Positions 22,441 to 34,567 are shown, numbered from the stretch's first letter. The stretch: DNA of 64,000 nt from Eonycteris spelaea (GCA_003508835.1 PUFA01000003.1:12749501-12813500); one strand, 5' to 3'. A program made the numbers and translations. Notes: generated by a model from the letters alone, not told the origin.

Positions 22441-23300
22441 CATAGCAGGAAAATGTACACAGAGAACCAGAGGCTAAAAGGCAGGGTTTAATTATGACAG
22501 GCAGCAGAGGTTCCTTGGGGCATTATATAGTGTCTATTTCTAGGAGGAGTCTTCCCTGGCCATGCCGCAGAAGCTACCTCTAAAGGACTTCAACTACAAA
22601 GTCTGGAGGGCAGTCAAGGCTTTGGTGGCAAATGGTAGAAGGATTGCTGTGATGGAACTAGGACGAAATAGGGTTCTCTCTGCTAAGGTTCCATATTTCC
22701 TATGAGAGGTGGTTTTTACTTTGAATAAAAATGAAATGCATTAGCAATGATCCACTGGGAGAGTAAATAACCCAGATAGTGTACTGCACTGCAGCATTTT
22801 GTTTTAATTCTTGTGTTGGCCATTGAATTCAGGGTGATGGTAAAGGACAGGGACATCAAAGAAGGAACTCTGGTAATCAGAGAGATTCTAGTGTCCCTGG
22901 ACTTTAAGTTGAACCAGGAGGCTTTGGAATCTGATGATTTTTCTCAGGCAGGAAATAGCTGCATACAGTAGAAAATATGGATCATCTTTATAAACATGTA
23001 AAGGAAAGAGACAGCATGTGGACTCTGAGAGTAACAACTACTGGTCACTATGCCCTAGAGTGATTCAGAGCTGGAAACATGACAATGACACCTTGCAAAC
23101 GAAGTAGAGGAGCAGATGAGCACACACTATGGAATTATACCTAGAGATATTCAGGATACTTTAGAAGTAGGTAAGTCTATTCAGAATCTGTGGCTTCACT
23201 CTCAAAATGATGCCATAATCACATTGTAAAATTGGAGCACCTGGTGTCACCTCACTAAACAGAGAGGAGACATGTTACCTTCAGTGAGGTACAGAGACAG
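22441..23300. other. Unassigned non-coding DNA with one short frame
   Basis: No repeat recognised. A 47-codon frame starts at the ATG at 22562 (MPQKLPLKDF...) and ends near 22705. Its start context is ordinary and it has no match that I recognise. Not called as a gene. Confidence 0.45.
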
Positions 23301-23302
23301 TG

Positions 23303-23548
23303 AGAAAAGTGCAGTGGTCAACAGGCTGCATGTCTGGGTTGGAATCCTCACCCTAAAACTCATTACTTCTATGACTCTGCAAATGATTTAATCTCTTTAA
23401 GTTTCAATTTCATCATCTGAAACAAAATGTAATCATATGAATGATTTCATTGAGGTGTTGTGGAGATTAAATGCAATAATGTATACAGAGCATTGTACAC
23501 ACCACCCATATCAGACACATACAATTGCTATTATTGTTGTTCTTAAGC
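23303..23548 (+). mobile_element. Near full-length MIR SINE
   Basis: All MIR zones are visible in order: 'gtctgggttggaatcctcac', 'tatgactctgcaaatgattt', 'aatctctttaagtttcaatt', 'tgttgtggagattaaatgc' and an eroded 3' end with 'attgctattattgttgtt'. Confidence 0.88.
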
Positions 23549-23600
23549 ATTGGATTTGCCACCACCAATGGAATATGTCTTATTCATACTGGTGTTACTA

Positions 23601-24228
23601 CAGTCATGTGCTGCTTAACGATGGGGTTACAGTCTGAGAAATGCGTCGTTGTGAGAACATCACAGAGTGTGCTTACACAAACCTAGATGGTATAGCCTAC
23701 TACATACACACCTAGGCTATGTGGTACAGCCTATTCCTCCTAGGCTACAAGCCGACACAGCATGTTACTGTAAAAAACAACATGAGCTTAGATCAAGCAC
23801 AAGAAGGAACAATACAATCAAGAGAAGCAGTGAACACGAGATGTATGGGCTGCTGTGGGTGTAACATGATATGCTGTTTTACAGCAAACTTTTTTATAAG
23901 TAGAGTACACTCACTGCTTACAGAGTATCACTAAAATAATGATAAAAAGTATAGTATACTAAATACATAAACCAGTAACATTGTTTATTGTCATTATCAA
24001 GTATTACATACTTTACATAATTGTGTTATACTTCTAAATGACTGGCAGTGCATAAGTTTGTTTACACTAGTATCACCGCAAACAGGAGAGCAATGTGTTG
24101 CATTATGACATTATGATGGCTATGATGTCACTAGGCAATAGGGACTTTTCAGCGTCATTATTATCTTATGGGACCACATTCATACATAAGATTTGTCACT
24201 GTTTAAAATGTTATGTGGCACATGACCT
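23601..24228. mobile_element. MER2/Tigger-type DNA transposon, complete ends
   Basis: The left terminus 'cagtcatgtgctgcttaac' and right terminus 'gttatgtggcacatgacct' (about 24210-24228) are imperfect inverted repeats, both bordered by TA (23599-23600 and 24229-24230). The interior carries 'aacctagatggtatagccta', 'cctaggctatgtggtacag', 'aaaccagtaacattgttta' and 'tcttatgggaccac'. At 628 bp it is too short for a transposase; frames of 65-71 codons inside are not genes. Confidence 0.93.
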
Positions 24229-24579
24229 TATAATGTTCAGCTTGATAAGCATGTAATGAATGTCAAATTAAAATTGTCTGAAATTTAGATAGCTTGCATA
24301 GAAAGTCTAGTGGTTTCATTTGCTGATCCTGGGTGACAGCCCTGGGACATGCATTCTGTAAGCACCAATATTAGCAAGAGGGGATCTTGGAAGTCAGAGC
24401 CCATATAGTTCACTGGGTGGAGTGGCTCTTCACTGCAGTGCTGTGATCAGTGGAAGTTAAGGGAGAATATGTTAGAATATTAGAAAGGGAATCACCAGGG
24501 TTACCTGGCAGAATTTCTAAGGCTCAGATGTCTTCGACCACTGAGTCAGACGTGATATCCAGAGACAACCATTTCTATA

Positions 24580-24682
24580 GAACAAAAGAAAAAGAAAAAG
24601 GGAGAGAATGAGGCAAAACAAGAGAGAGAGAGTAGAGGAAGGAGAGACAGACAGACAGAGAGAGACAGAGACAGAGACAGAG

Positions 24683-24750
<68 letters not shown>

Positions 24751-24822
24751 GAGAGAAAGGAGAGAGAGAGAGAAAATGAGAGGAAAGGGAAGGAAAGGGA
24801 AAGGAAGGGAAGAGGGAGGAAG
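24580..24822. repeat. Long polypurine low-complexity block, (GA)n core
   Basis: The plus strand is nearly all purine for about 240 bases. It begins with mixed AAAAG, GACA and GAGACA units. A perfect GA core spans about 24687-24745, followed by GGAAA/GGGAA units. The antisense 109-codon serine/leucine-rich frame (24546-24875) is a translation of this repeat. Confidence 0.95.
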
Positions 24823-25720
24823 TACTTCCTTCTAGCTTTGCAGTTCATCAGATGACCTTGAAGTTCTGACTTCATTAGGTTTAATGAACAATTGTGTTAC
24901 CATCTTTGGATAAGTTCTAGTAAAACTCATTATCACAAAACTTTTATCAATTTTTCTTTCTTGTGCCCAACAGCTAAGATGCCAAGAGCATGTGTCCAGT
25001 TGCCACAAGGTGAATTCGTCACTGCAGCTTCCCAAGAAGCTGGCAAATAAGAGCTCAGACAACTCTGTTTTTCAGTAATAATCTTCACATCCATTCATTG
25101 ATGCTAAATTTTAAAAAAAGAAGAAAAAACAAACCTCTGAGATTAAATAATGATTTTCTCATTTTTATATCCCATACTTCTTATTTTATAGTATCAATAT
25201 ACGCACTTGATGAAATAACTTGCGAGCAGCTTTCTCTAGGGGAATAAAATTTTTCTGACCATCTCAGGAATATAATTACCAGGAACATTACTACTAATCA
25301 ACAATTATACAGGATATTGATTGTGCTCCTCTCATCTTTCATCTCCGCCAAAATATGTAACCATTCGTGTATAAATCACACTTATCCCATTCTCTCTGTT
25401 TGACATAAACCTCTGCAATCAAGATTCTCACTCTCATCCTGCCAACACAGATGCCTATGTTCCAGTGTCAGCCAGTCAAAGAACAAAGCAAGAAACAATG
25501 GAAGGCGAGCGGGCACTGAGGCAAGGCTTTTCCCTAGAACACCTGAGGCGTTCAGGTTTATCCCTTCTGAAACATATTGCCTCCCTTAATTATTCCTTCA
25601 AACAGAGAAAGCAGTACTTACTTGTGAAAGCAAATGGAAACTGCGGCCCAGTAACATTTAACTTTATCTGAGATAGAGAGAGCAAAGTTCAGAGGGAAGT
25701 TAAAAATGAAGGTTTTTTAG
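24823..25720. other. Unassigned non-coding DNA
   Basis: No transposon signature. The part from 25440 to 25680 keeps CpGs and an open 68-codon frame (25465-25671) without a recognised domain. Confidence 0.45.
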
Positions 25721-25750
25721 GTTTTGTTTTGTTTTGTTTTGTTTTGTTTT
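25721..25750. repeat. (GTTTT)6 microsatellite
   Basis: Six perfect copies of the pentamer GTTTT. Confidence 0.97.
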
Positions 25751-27968
25751 AATTGTAGCCTGTGTAATTCAGGGAACAAGTACGTCCAATCAGTTATACT
25801 TTAGAACCACAGAGGCTTGGATATTTGAGGCTTGTATTAAAATTAACTGGGGACTTAATAGGAGACTTTAAATATTTTCATCACTACCATTATTAGTGTA
25901 GTTATCACTCCTCTTTCACAGAATTACAGAACTACACATATCTGATTACATATATACATTGTCCATATATCTGATTTCCATCCTAGAATCAAAGGTAAAG
26001 ACAACATTCCTCACATCTATTCAACCAACAGGCGCAAAGTCATTTCACAATAAGAGATTATTGAATGAATAACATTGCTATGTTTGGCTCTGAATATTTT
26101 ATGCAATTTTTAAAATTTAATAAAGATTTACACATTTAAAGTCAAATTTTCAATTTAGCCATATGAGGCATTTATTTTTTACTAAGCAACACTGGAATTT
26201 GGGATGAGTAACTACCCGATTCAGAGTAGAAATGAAGAAAGATACTTTTGGAATCCGGATGCAATATACAAGCAAGTTTGGAATGTTGGCTCCACCTGGC
26301 CACAGGTCCAATGGCACATGAAGCACACTGATGGTTACAGTCATTGAATTAAATGGTCTCAGGGATTGTACCTGACTTTTAATTGACCTTGGAAAATCAA
26401 CGGGAACTAAAAGTGTAACTGAATGGAGGAAATCTGTGGTAGCATAAGTTAGACTCAGCAGGATCTTTTGGAGAAAAAGTATACACAAAGTAATCTTTGG
26501 TACACAAAAAGAGTGAGCATAGTTCCCTTTGGAGTATTTGGAAAATAGCCGGAATTAACAGAGTTAGGCTAGAATCCTCTTGCAAGAGTGCTCCTTGCAT
26601 AAGGTCACAGGGATGCTATGTGATCACCTTGCTTCTTTGTTCTTGGTGTAGATACTGCTTGTCCCAATTGGTGTAGCTTGAAAATTTTGGAGGGGTTTAT
26701 AAAGTGGCTTCATCCTCTGCATTAAAAACATCTGATTTGTCTGTTTTTGTCTTCTCCCTGCTTCTCTACACTCAGTTCACTATGTTTGGTTTCCTTAGGC
26801 AGACACATCCTTAAATATCTTAACCTAATTATCCTACTTGTACTCCAAAAGCAACCACAAGGCTGCTCCCTGTGAAGTCATGTTTATTTGATTAATTCCT
26901 AAATGTTCTCTTTATCATGAATTTGTCTCTTGATCTGATTTTCCTAGTTTGCTCATGAACATGAACCATCTGCACAACTAGTCCTGTCGCAGACTTTGAA
27001 AATTTCTTTAATTTTAATTTAAATACACACACACACACTTCACCAGGTTTTCCTTCTCAGTCTAATTTGTCTTCTGCCTGAGTTTTCCAGTTGACACTTC
27101 AGATCGCCCTCAGTGCTGGGAGTTCTATCATCTGGCCTAGGTGGAATGTGTCCCTTCTTATATAGTAGTCCTGCATCCTGGAGCGTCCATCCTTGCTTAC
27201 TGATCCACCACAGTGGGGAGTCAGTCCAAAAGGAGAGGCTGACCAGAACCACATCACTCCCCAGTGCCCTGCAGGGATGGCCTGCACATATTGCCTCTCA
27301 GGAGAATTCTAGATGCTGTGCCCACACCAGTTTTCTCGGACTGTGTTAGCACCCACTCTGATGACTTATATAGGCCAATTTTCCCAGCAATATATCCTCT
27401 CGCTGCTGTCAGACTCCCTAGGACCAAATTTGTTCAAGTTGCAACTGCCCCTCTCCCCACCGCCACTCCACCCCCCACCGCCTTCTTAAACATTTGTTTG
27501 AAAATAGTGAATTCATATTTTATTAATTTAATCTTATAAAAATTAGCCCTATAATATATTCTCTCGACCATCAACTTAAGATCTATGTCCTCTTTGTTAT
27601 CTAAAGGCTATCTTCCTTATCTTTTCCTCTGTTTTCTTATGATACATTCTCTACACTGCAGATTTAGCAGTTACTCCTGGTACTAGTCATTAGGGCAATG
27701 ATTTAAAAGATCCCTTTTGGCCAATGAAATGTTAGGAGTCAGGACACATTCGCCTTGCTCCCTGCTCCTGCTTTGGGAATTGTGAAAGCACAGAAATGGA
27801 GCCACTCTGAGCTGATTAGGTGCGTTAAGAGTAGAGCCACCTAGCTGATCCTTTATGGACAAATAACATAAGAAATAAACTTTGATGTTTCTCGTTTCTG
27901 AGATTTCTGGGTGATTTGTTATCTTTGCCAAGTCCAACATGGCTGATATGTTTTTTGAGATTTTGATG
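25751..27968. other. Unassigned non-coding DNA
   Basis: About 2.2 kb without a repeat that I can name. It includes a 112-codon antisense frame (26150-26488) with no recognised domain, a short (AC)n at 27026-27038, and a comparatively GC-rich stretch at 27040-27480 ending in C-rich 'cactccaccccccaccgcc'. Old unidentified repeats are likely. Confidence 0.45.
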
Positions 27969-27976
27969 CCCTAGGT
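27969..27976. repeat. Left target-site duplication of hAT element
   Basis: 'ccctaggt', repeated exactly at 28198-28205. Eight bases is the duplication length made by hAT transposases. Confidence 0.92.
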
Positions 27977-28197
27977 CAGGGGTCCCCAAACCCTGGGCCA
28001 TGGTCCGGTACGGGTCCATAGACTGACTATTAGGAACTGGGCCGCACAGCTGGTGGGTGAGCAAGCAAAGCTTCATCTGCTCTTGCAGCTGCTCCCCAGC
28101 GCTAGCATCACCACCTCAGCTCCACCTCAGATTATCAGGCATTAACTAGATTCTCATAGGAGCACCAGGTCCTGGTGTCAAAAAGGTGGGACCACTG
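27977..28197 (+). mobile_element. MER1-type hAT-Charlie element, complete
   Basis: The 221-bp element starts 'caggggtccccaaaccctgg' and ends 'aaaaaggtgggaccactg'. The outer bases form short imperfect inverted repeats (caggggtcccc / cagtggtccc). It is flanked by a perfect 8-bp duplication. Internal landmarks 'taggaactgggccgcacagc', 'aagcttcatctgctcttgc' and 'attagattctcatagg'-like sequence fit MER1. Internally deleted, without transposase. Confidence 0.94.
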
Positions 28198-28205
28198 CCC
28201 TAGGT
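28198..28205. repeat. Right target-site duplication of hAT element
   Basis: Exact copy of the 8-mer at 27969-27976. Confidence 0.92.
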
Positions 28206-28580
28206 TACATTGTTGATAGGACTGCAGCACTTAGGAGCAAAGATCTCCTAATATTTGTTTTATATATTCTATGTATTTGAAAAAGGACTAGAGATATGTA
28301 TCAGTAATTCATCTGTTCAATATAAATTGATTGAACATATGCCCTTGTTTTATCTCTTGTGACAGTTACTTTTTTTCTTTAAGGAAGAGAATTGGGTGAT
28401 GAGAGTATTTACTGAATGTCATCAAGGTCACTTGGCATACAAAAATTGGCCAAAATGTCATTCTAAAGAGAAAATGAGTAATCTCCAGGTCGTAGAAACT
28501 AACTGCAAAGTATAACCAACAAGTGCCTAGTGGGAACTTCAGGCATCAATCTGAGTTAAAATCATCAAGAAAATACTTCC

Positions 28581-28623
28581 TGTGTGTGTGTGTGTGTGTG
28601 TGTGTGGTGTGTTGTGTGTGTGT
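28581..28623. repeat. (TG)n microsatellite, interrupted
   Basis: TG repeat with GGTG and GTTG interruptions near 28606 and 28611. Confidence 0.96.
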
Positions 28624-28934
28624 ATCTCCTGTATCATATATTATTTGTCTTAGGACTACTTAAGAAAGTATTGAGGAAAGGTGAGATAGGGGAAAAGAAG
28701 GACACATGACACAGTGGGAGAAAGTATGCATAAGTATGATGCAATTAAATGATGGTGCAAATATACATAATACAAAAACTTGAGAAAAGCAAAATCATTC
28801 TGGAGGGAAAGGCCATGTGAAACTTTATGGAGTTGTTAAGACTGAAGTTGAACCTTAATAATTCTGTAGGCAGAAAGCAAATTATATTATAGTCTATATT
28901 ACCATGATAAGACCAGGAACACAATATGTTAGAG

Positions 28935-29330
28935 GGAGCACCCAATGTATTAGCTGTCATTTATTCAACAGTTACTAATTAAAACCTCTCTACATGTTGA
29001 TCGTGGTACGATTATAATGGAAAACAAGGTGTCTGGAACCCTTGCCCTCACTGAGGGTTATAGTTTAGTTCAGGAAAAAGAGTAAACAAATGATTAGTTA
29101 ATTTAAAATTGTGCTAAATGCTGCAGAGAAGTACAGTATGATTTAAAGATATGGACCAAAATGGTCTAGCCCAGTCTGGGATGGCAGGGTGAAGAAGTCT
29201 CTTGCTAAGAAATATCGGCAAGAGCAGAACTGGAGCACAGGTCACCAAATTGAGTGGGCTTGGAATCAGGTTGACTGACTAGGAAGACAAGGGCTCTGTA
29301 AGGAGCTTCGTTCTTCATACCACAGAAAGA
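28935..29330 (-). mobile_element. L2 LINE relic, antisense
   Basis: 'atttattcaacagttacta', 'aatggaaaacaaggtgtctg', 'cccttgccctcactgaggg' and 'aaatgctgcagagaagtac' are the reverse complement of the L2 3'UTR. 'aagtctcttgctaagaaat' and 'agaactggagcacaggtc' continue it upstream in the element. Confidence 0.72.
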
Positions 29331-30605
29331 GGTTCCCTTGAATAAAGCCATGGCTCGATTTTTGTTGCTTTGCTTCCCCCTTTAACATTCCTTAGCATAT
29401 ATTCCTTAGCATAACATTTCTCTAATTGATCTTGGTTCCTTTAGGGGATGATCCCATGGGACCATTTAAGATCATGTCTCCGGAAACAAGAGTTAATAAT
29501 GGTAGTTTCAAATTTCTTCAGTCTGCCCATTAATATGGTCTCAGATCTCTAAATTATGGTAGTGTATAAATTAAGTCTTTTATGTATACTGCATTTTCAA
29601 CAAGCATGGGTGACCTTTTTGAAGGTTAATGGGTGTGGACATATTTTTTTTTTCAAGATGTTTATATCTCATGAGCTGTTTATATGTATGTGTATATGCA
29701 TATATCAGATAAATTATAAATGTGTGGTAAGACATCAACATTACCTCTTAGGAAACTTTCATACTAAACACAAGGCAATTATTGGTATTCACTCATTTGG
29801 AAATAAATCTCTAGAGAATATATTTGGGTTGGTTTTCTTAATAATTGTTTTCAAAATGTCACTGAAGCTACTTTTTTCATTCAAGACCCAGATCAACACA
29901 TCCCAACTTTCTCTTCTCAGGATCAGCCAATCCTACCTTTTTCTTAGAGGCTGTCATGTGAGGTAAGTGGAGTGATGTGTGGTTGGAAGCAGAGGGACGG
30001 TGTTGGAAAGCTGGCGTCATTGCTTCGCCTCACTGGAACTTCTCTACGGGAGTGATTTGATGTTACTGAAATCTTGCTCAAATAAAAATACAACCTCCCT
30101 GGGAAACATTGGGCTGTCCCAAAAAGTGTTTCAGAGTCATCCAGAGGCAAGACGGGCATGATAAAAGCTGAGTTGCTGCAGGCCAGTATTGTGTGGCAAG
30201 ATTCGTGATGCCCTCAAATGCCCTCAAATGTTTAGGGAAATGACAGTACGTGGGGAGGCTGTACAATGGGAAGGAAGGAGAAAGACTCGGAGACACTGAA
30301 GCAAAGATTCAAACTGTGTGACTCAGCCAGACGGCTGGGCAAATCTGCTGGCAGATAGGCCAACAGTATGCACAAGAATCAGGAATCTGTGTAGGGTCTT
30401 GGGAGCATGATTTAAAGCCAACTTTTCCTTGATGAAATCTGAAGAAAATGAGAAAGTTCTGGCTCTCGATTACCTGTGGTTGATGGAAGAAATATAAGAA
30501 GGAAAATGTCCTAGGCTGGGTATTCCACTTTCCCTGTGAACTCATAGCAAAGTGCTATGTAGTTTAGGGAGATTACCAGTTCTAAGATAAATTGTGGGAT
30601 GCATT
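29331..30605. other. Unassigned non-coding DNA
   Basis: It contains the longest non-repeat open frame outside the GC-rich block and the provirus: 136 codons at 29556-29966, plus strand. The frame is hydrophobic and AT-biased, has no recognised domain and no splice or promoter support. A 10-bp tandem pair (gccctcaaat) lies at about 30211-30230. Confidence 0.45.
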
Positions 30606-30609
30606 TTTT

Positions 30610-31080
30610 CCATTTAGACCAGACATATTTATTAAGCACTTACTATATATCAAATATTAGGCTAGACACTGTGGAGTCAGTGGTAAACAAGATAGCCTAT
30701 GAATTCTTACTTATAGAACTTATGGTTTGTTGGCAAAACCAGACAAATAATGAGCAATTATAGTGCAATGCCATAAATTACACAAATGGAGTACATTGGA
30801 AGCATAAAGAGAGATATTTTGGTGGTAACAGGGGATCAAGAAATGTGTCAAGAAAATATATCTGAGAAGCTAGCTCTGTAAAGAGTGACTAATAGATAGA
30901 TTAGGGAAGGAGGGCAAGCTTTAGGGAGTGTGTTCCAATTAGAAATAAAAAAAAAAAACAACAGTATTTGTGAAAGTCTGATGGTGTGATAGTTTGTTGC
31001 AATTCAGAAAGACACTGAAGTTTATCATTATGCCTGGTGTATAGTGCTTAGTTAATGAATTGGAGATATAAAATGTAATC
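30610..31080 (-). mobile_element. L2 LINE relic, antisense
   Basis: 'atatttattaagcacttact' begins it, followed by 'attaggctagacactgtgg', 'gtggtaaacaagatagcc' and 'tcttacttatagaacttatg'. These are reverse complements of the L2 3' end in the correct order. The right part (a6-12 runs, 'gtgttccaattag') fits further upstream L2. Confidence 0.78.
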
Positions 31081-31409
31081 TATTTCTTAGAAATGAATTC
31101 TCTTTTGCTTGTTGAACTATAAACAACCTTGAGCTGGGGCATGTGTACATTAACAGAATATGTGAGATTAAAGGAATCCTCTGAGTAGAATTCTCTTATG
31201 ACTTCATTCTTTTCCTCTGTGTTGATTCAAATTTTGGCCTCTGCTAGCAAAGTTTTGGTAGAATGGAAATAGCTCTTAATATCTAGGAACACAAACATGC
31301 AAAGGGATCAAATTTCATTCTTCACAATTCATTCTACATCACTTCCTGATAATTTCTCCATATGATAAAATTTATATATATAAATTTCACTGGGTTAACT
31401 GGGTTCATA

Positions 31410-31443
31410 TGTGTGTGTGTGTGTGTGTGTGTACTCATATATA

Positions 31444-31474
<31 letters not shown>
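31410..31474. repeat. (GT)n-spacer-(AC)n inverted microsatellite
   Basis: A GT arm (31411-31432) is followed by the spacer 'actcatatatactac' and an AC arm (31445-31473). The arms are complementary, so the locus can form a long hairpin or cruciform as well as Z-DNA. Confidence 0.92.
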
Positions 31475-31479
<5 letters not shown>

Positions 31480-31481
<2 letters not shown>

Positions 31482-32785
31482 CATGATTCATGATTCAAAC
31501 AATGTTTAAACGATCTAAATAACCATTTTATAGAGTACTTTGATAAAAAAATACAATGGTTTAAAATGCATTTTTTTTAAAAAAAGGTAAAACATAAAAT
31601 GCACTGAGATACATAAGTGTTGTTTAGAAAAAACATCCAAATATATTCATTAGGTTCTACAATCAGTCTTATGTATGAATAAATAAATATCTCAAATAGT
31701 ATATAACAATGTTGTTTGCTCCCACACATTATCAAGAATGAATCAATGATCATATATGAATATTTCTTAAATAAAATCTATTACCCTACACTTTTTGTTT
31801 CTTTCAATGGTATTTTTTCCATTTTTGTTCATTCCGAAAGGGTTTTTTTCCATTCTCATTGGCAGGAAGCAGCAGGTAGAGTTCTGCCAAAGAGGATCTA
31901 ACATGGAAATAACCTAAGAACTCCATATTGAGTACCAGTGTAGATTGGTGTTCATTTTATTGGGTGTCTAAGTTCTGTACATTGGGATTTGAATACAGAT
32001 GGAAGCCATTCCCACGTGGGTCAACAGGACTTTGAGTCATGCTGGCTGTGAGCTGGTCAACACACAAGTCACACACAGATTCTTTGTGGAGAAGTTGGGG
32101 GTCAGCTCATAGGAGAGTCGTGTTATGGAAGACCCAGGAGTGCACTAGGTTTTACTTTTAAAGCAGTAACCCATTAAAAATGAAAACGAGAAGAGGCTTT
32201 TGATCTGTGCTTGGAGCCCTAGAGAACTAAAACCAAAAATGGAATTAGAATTCCACAGTTTGAAGGTTTGTGACCAAACTTATAATATGTAGGCATTCTA
32301 GCAGTTTTAAGATCTAAAATCAGTTTTCTTTATGTCATGACAGGTTTCACATTAAGTTACTCGAGTCTCCAAAATTATAACATTAAATCAGATACATAAA
32401 AACAAAAACTAATTCATTGACATTAACTTTCTTTATAACTTATAAAAAGAGGAAAGAACTAAAGGTTGAAAACTTTTAAATTTACATCCAAGTTAAAATT
32501 TTTTTAATCTTGTTTTCCTTCATGTTTTTTCCATTTTCATTTTAGGATTAAAATTGACTGTATAAGATTTCTCCATATATAAACAGTAGCAACTGCCCAT
32601 AAAAGGAAAATATTTTTTCATTATTCTGGAAGGTATTTCCTTGATGGATTTGTGTTCATCAATAAATTATATCTTCTTTCAAAACAAATATACATGTAGG
32701 GCTGCTTCCAGAATCTCAGCAAGCTCTGAAAGGGGATTCTACAGAAGCTGGTAAGAAATGGAGGAAAAGAGGAGAAGATGCATAA
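31480..32785. other. Unassigned AT-rich DNA
   Basis: No recognised gene or repeat. Confidence 0.5.
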
Positions 32786-32789
32786 TGCA

Positions 32790-32990
32790 GTTTGCCCATA
32801 AGCCACATGACCTAGGTTAACTTACCTATCTTCACCTCTATTCCTCTCATTTGGCTCAACTGCAACATGTGGACGAAAACAATGCCCATTTCATTAGGTT
32901 TTTCTTAAGACTGAATGACACGATGCTTGCTAAACATTTAAAACCCAGCCTGGTGTTTACTAAGTGATTGATAAATGTGCTGTTTATATT
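32790..32990 (+). mobile_element. MIR SINE
   Basis: 'gccacatgacctaggttaac', 'ttacctatcttcacctctat', 'aagactgaatgacacgatgc' and 'ttactaagtgattgataaat' follow MIR from the central box to the 3' end. Confidence 0.8.
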
Positions 32991-34185
32991 TATTGTTGTT
33001 GATATCACACAGAAACTTGCCGTAGTAAAGTTGATAACTTTCTACTTTTAGAATAACTGAAAAAACTATAACATTGCAACTAGACCTGAGACACTAGATA
33101 TCTGCTAGTAGGCAGGAGTGGAAGAGAGGGATAAATGTTATGTCAGAAAGGGTACATTGAATACATGCATGAGAAAATGCCTGCCGAGATGTGGAAAGGG
33201 AGCAAGAGAATGTTTGCTTAGGTTTATGAAGATTGTCTTGAACAGAAATCGTATGGCCTTCCTACAACAGAATGCTGTGTCCTTATATAGAGAAAAAGTT
33301 GTGTCATCTAGCCTAGGATTCAGACCAGTGGCCTCATCTTAAAAAATAAAACAACCACATACAACAAAAGTAAACAAGAATTAAACTACACAACCACAGT
33401 GATAATATGATATTTATAATTCAATAGAAAATGAGTTAATAAACAGCGCATTTATTCTAAAGGGATCACAACATTTCTGTTTTTATCCATAATCCTGGGG
33501 ATGGTCCGGGTCTTGAAGAGGTAGCATGAAAATAAGGCTATCTCTGTTCCCAAGAATATTCTGGGTCTCATCCTGATTAAAAATCACAATTGCTTCTTTG
33601 AGAAACTGTGTATCTCAAAGTCACCAGTGTACCAGGTTTGCACTTGTGTTCATTTTTAAAAATTAAAAAAAAAGAAACCCAAGCAAAACTTTCCCTGTGC
33701 ATTAAGCCTTCTGACCTTTACTGAAATAACAAAACAGTTATTCAAAGGACACAGGGATGAATGAAAGGTAACTTTCTATTTGCCAACATTCAAGGGACGC
33801 AGAGCTTGCCTGCTTTTCTCAGAGGACTATTTTGAGAGAATGTTTGCAAAACATGCAGCCCTCTCAGGAGGGTTGTTGAAATATGATTTTTTTAAAAAAA
33901 ATTTAAATATCTGGATATAAAAAAAATTGATACGTTTACAATGAAAAACTGCATTAGCAGAGCTAAAACTGCTTTAAAGAAACAAGCAAGCCGACTAGAG
34001 GTACCAATGTATTTAGTAGTTGATGTTGGTAGTGGTAGTTTAGATTGTTTTGTTTTGTTTTCACTCCAATATCGTACACAAAATATACAAGGTTCTGGGA
34101 GAAAAGGCTTGGCAAATCCTGTGCAGTCCTTGAAATAGCCCTCATATTTATCCCTCTATTTTCTGTCCCACTTGCTATTACCTAG
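32991..34185. other. Unassigned non-coding DNA
   Basis: Nothing recognised. Frames of 74 codons (33118-33342) and 65 codons (33941-34138) lack known domains. Confidence 0.5.
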
Positions 34186-34189
34186 CAAT

Positions 34190-34430
34190 GTGTAACAATG
34201 GTCATAGTCTCTGAAACGGATCTTTTGCTCTCACCAACCTCTTCTTCAATCTATCTAATATAGTTATTCCAGATTGGTCTTCATCATTTTCTTATTTATA
34301 AACCATGAATGATTCATCATTGCTACAAAATTAAGTACAGAAGTTTGTCCAGTATTCAAAGGTCATAAATATGGTGCCATTCTCACTTTCTATGTGACCT
34401 TTTGTTTTTCTTCTACATATAACTTATTTT
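34190..34430 (+). mobile_element. L2 LINE relic (ORF2 3' part)
   Basis: 'tcttcttcaatctatctaat', 'attccagattggtcttca' and 'ctacaaaattaagtacagaa' match the end of L2 ORF2 and the following region. Probably the upstream portion of the same element whose 3' end lies at 35165-35440. Confidence 0.62.
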
Positions 34431-34562
34431 CAAGAAAAAAAGTTAGTTCATTTCTATTTTTAAAATGCTTCTCACATTTTTTTTTTTTGCCTTTGCATCT
34501 TTGACGGCATGGGTCCTTCATTACGATATTATCCTACCCTGCACAAAATATTGGCAACATAC

Positions 34563-34567
<5 letters not shown>

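Noticed and set aside
22562..22705. 47-codon frame beginning MPQKLPLKDF
   Set aside because: Attractive start, but no recognised family, no splice signals and no conservation evidence.
24546..24875. 109-codon antisense frame rich in Ser/Leu
   Set aside because: Pure translation of the (GA)n/(TC)n block.
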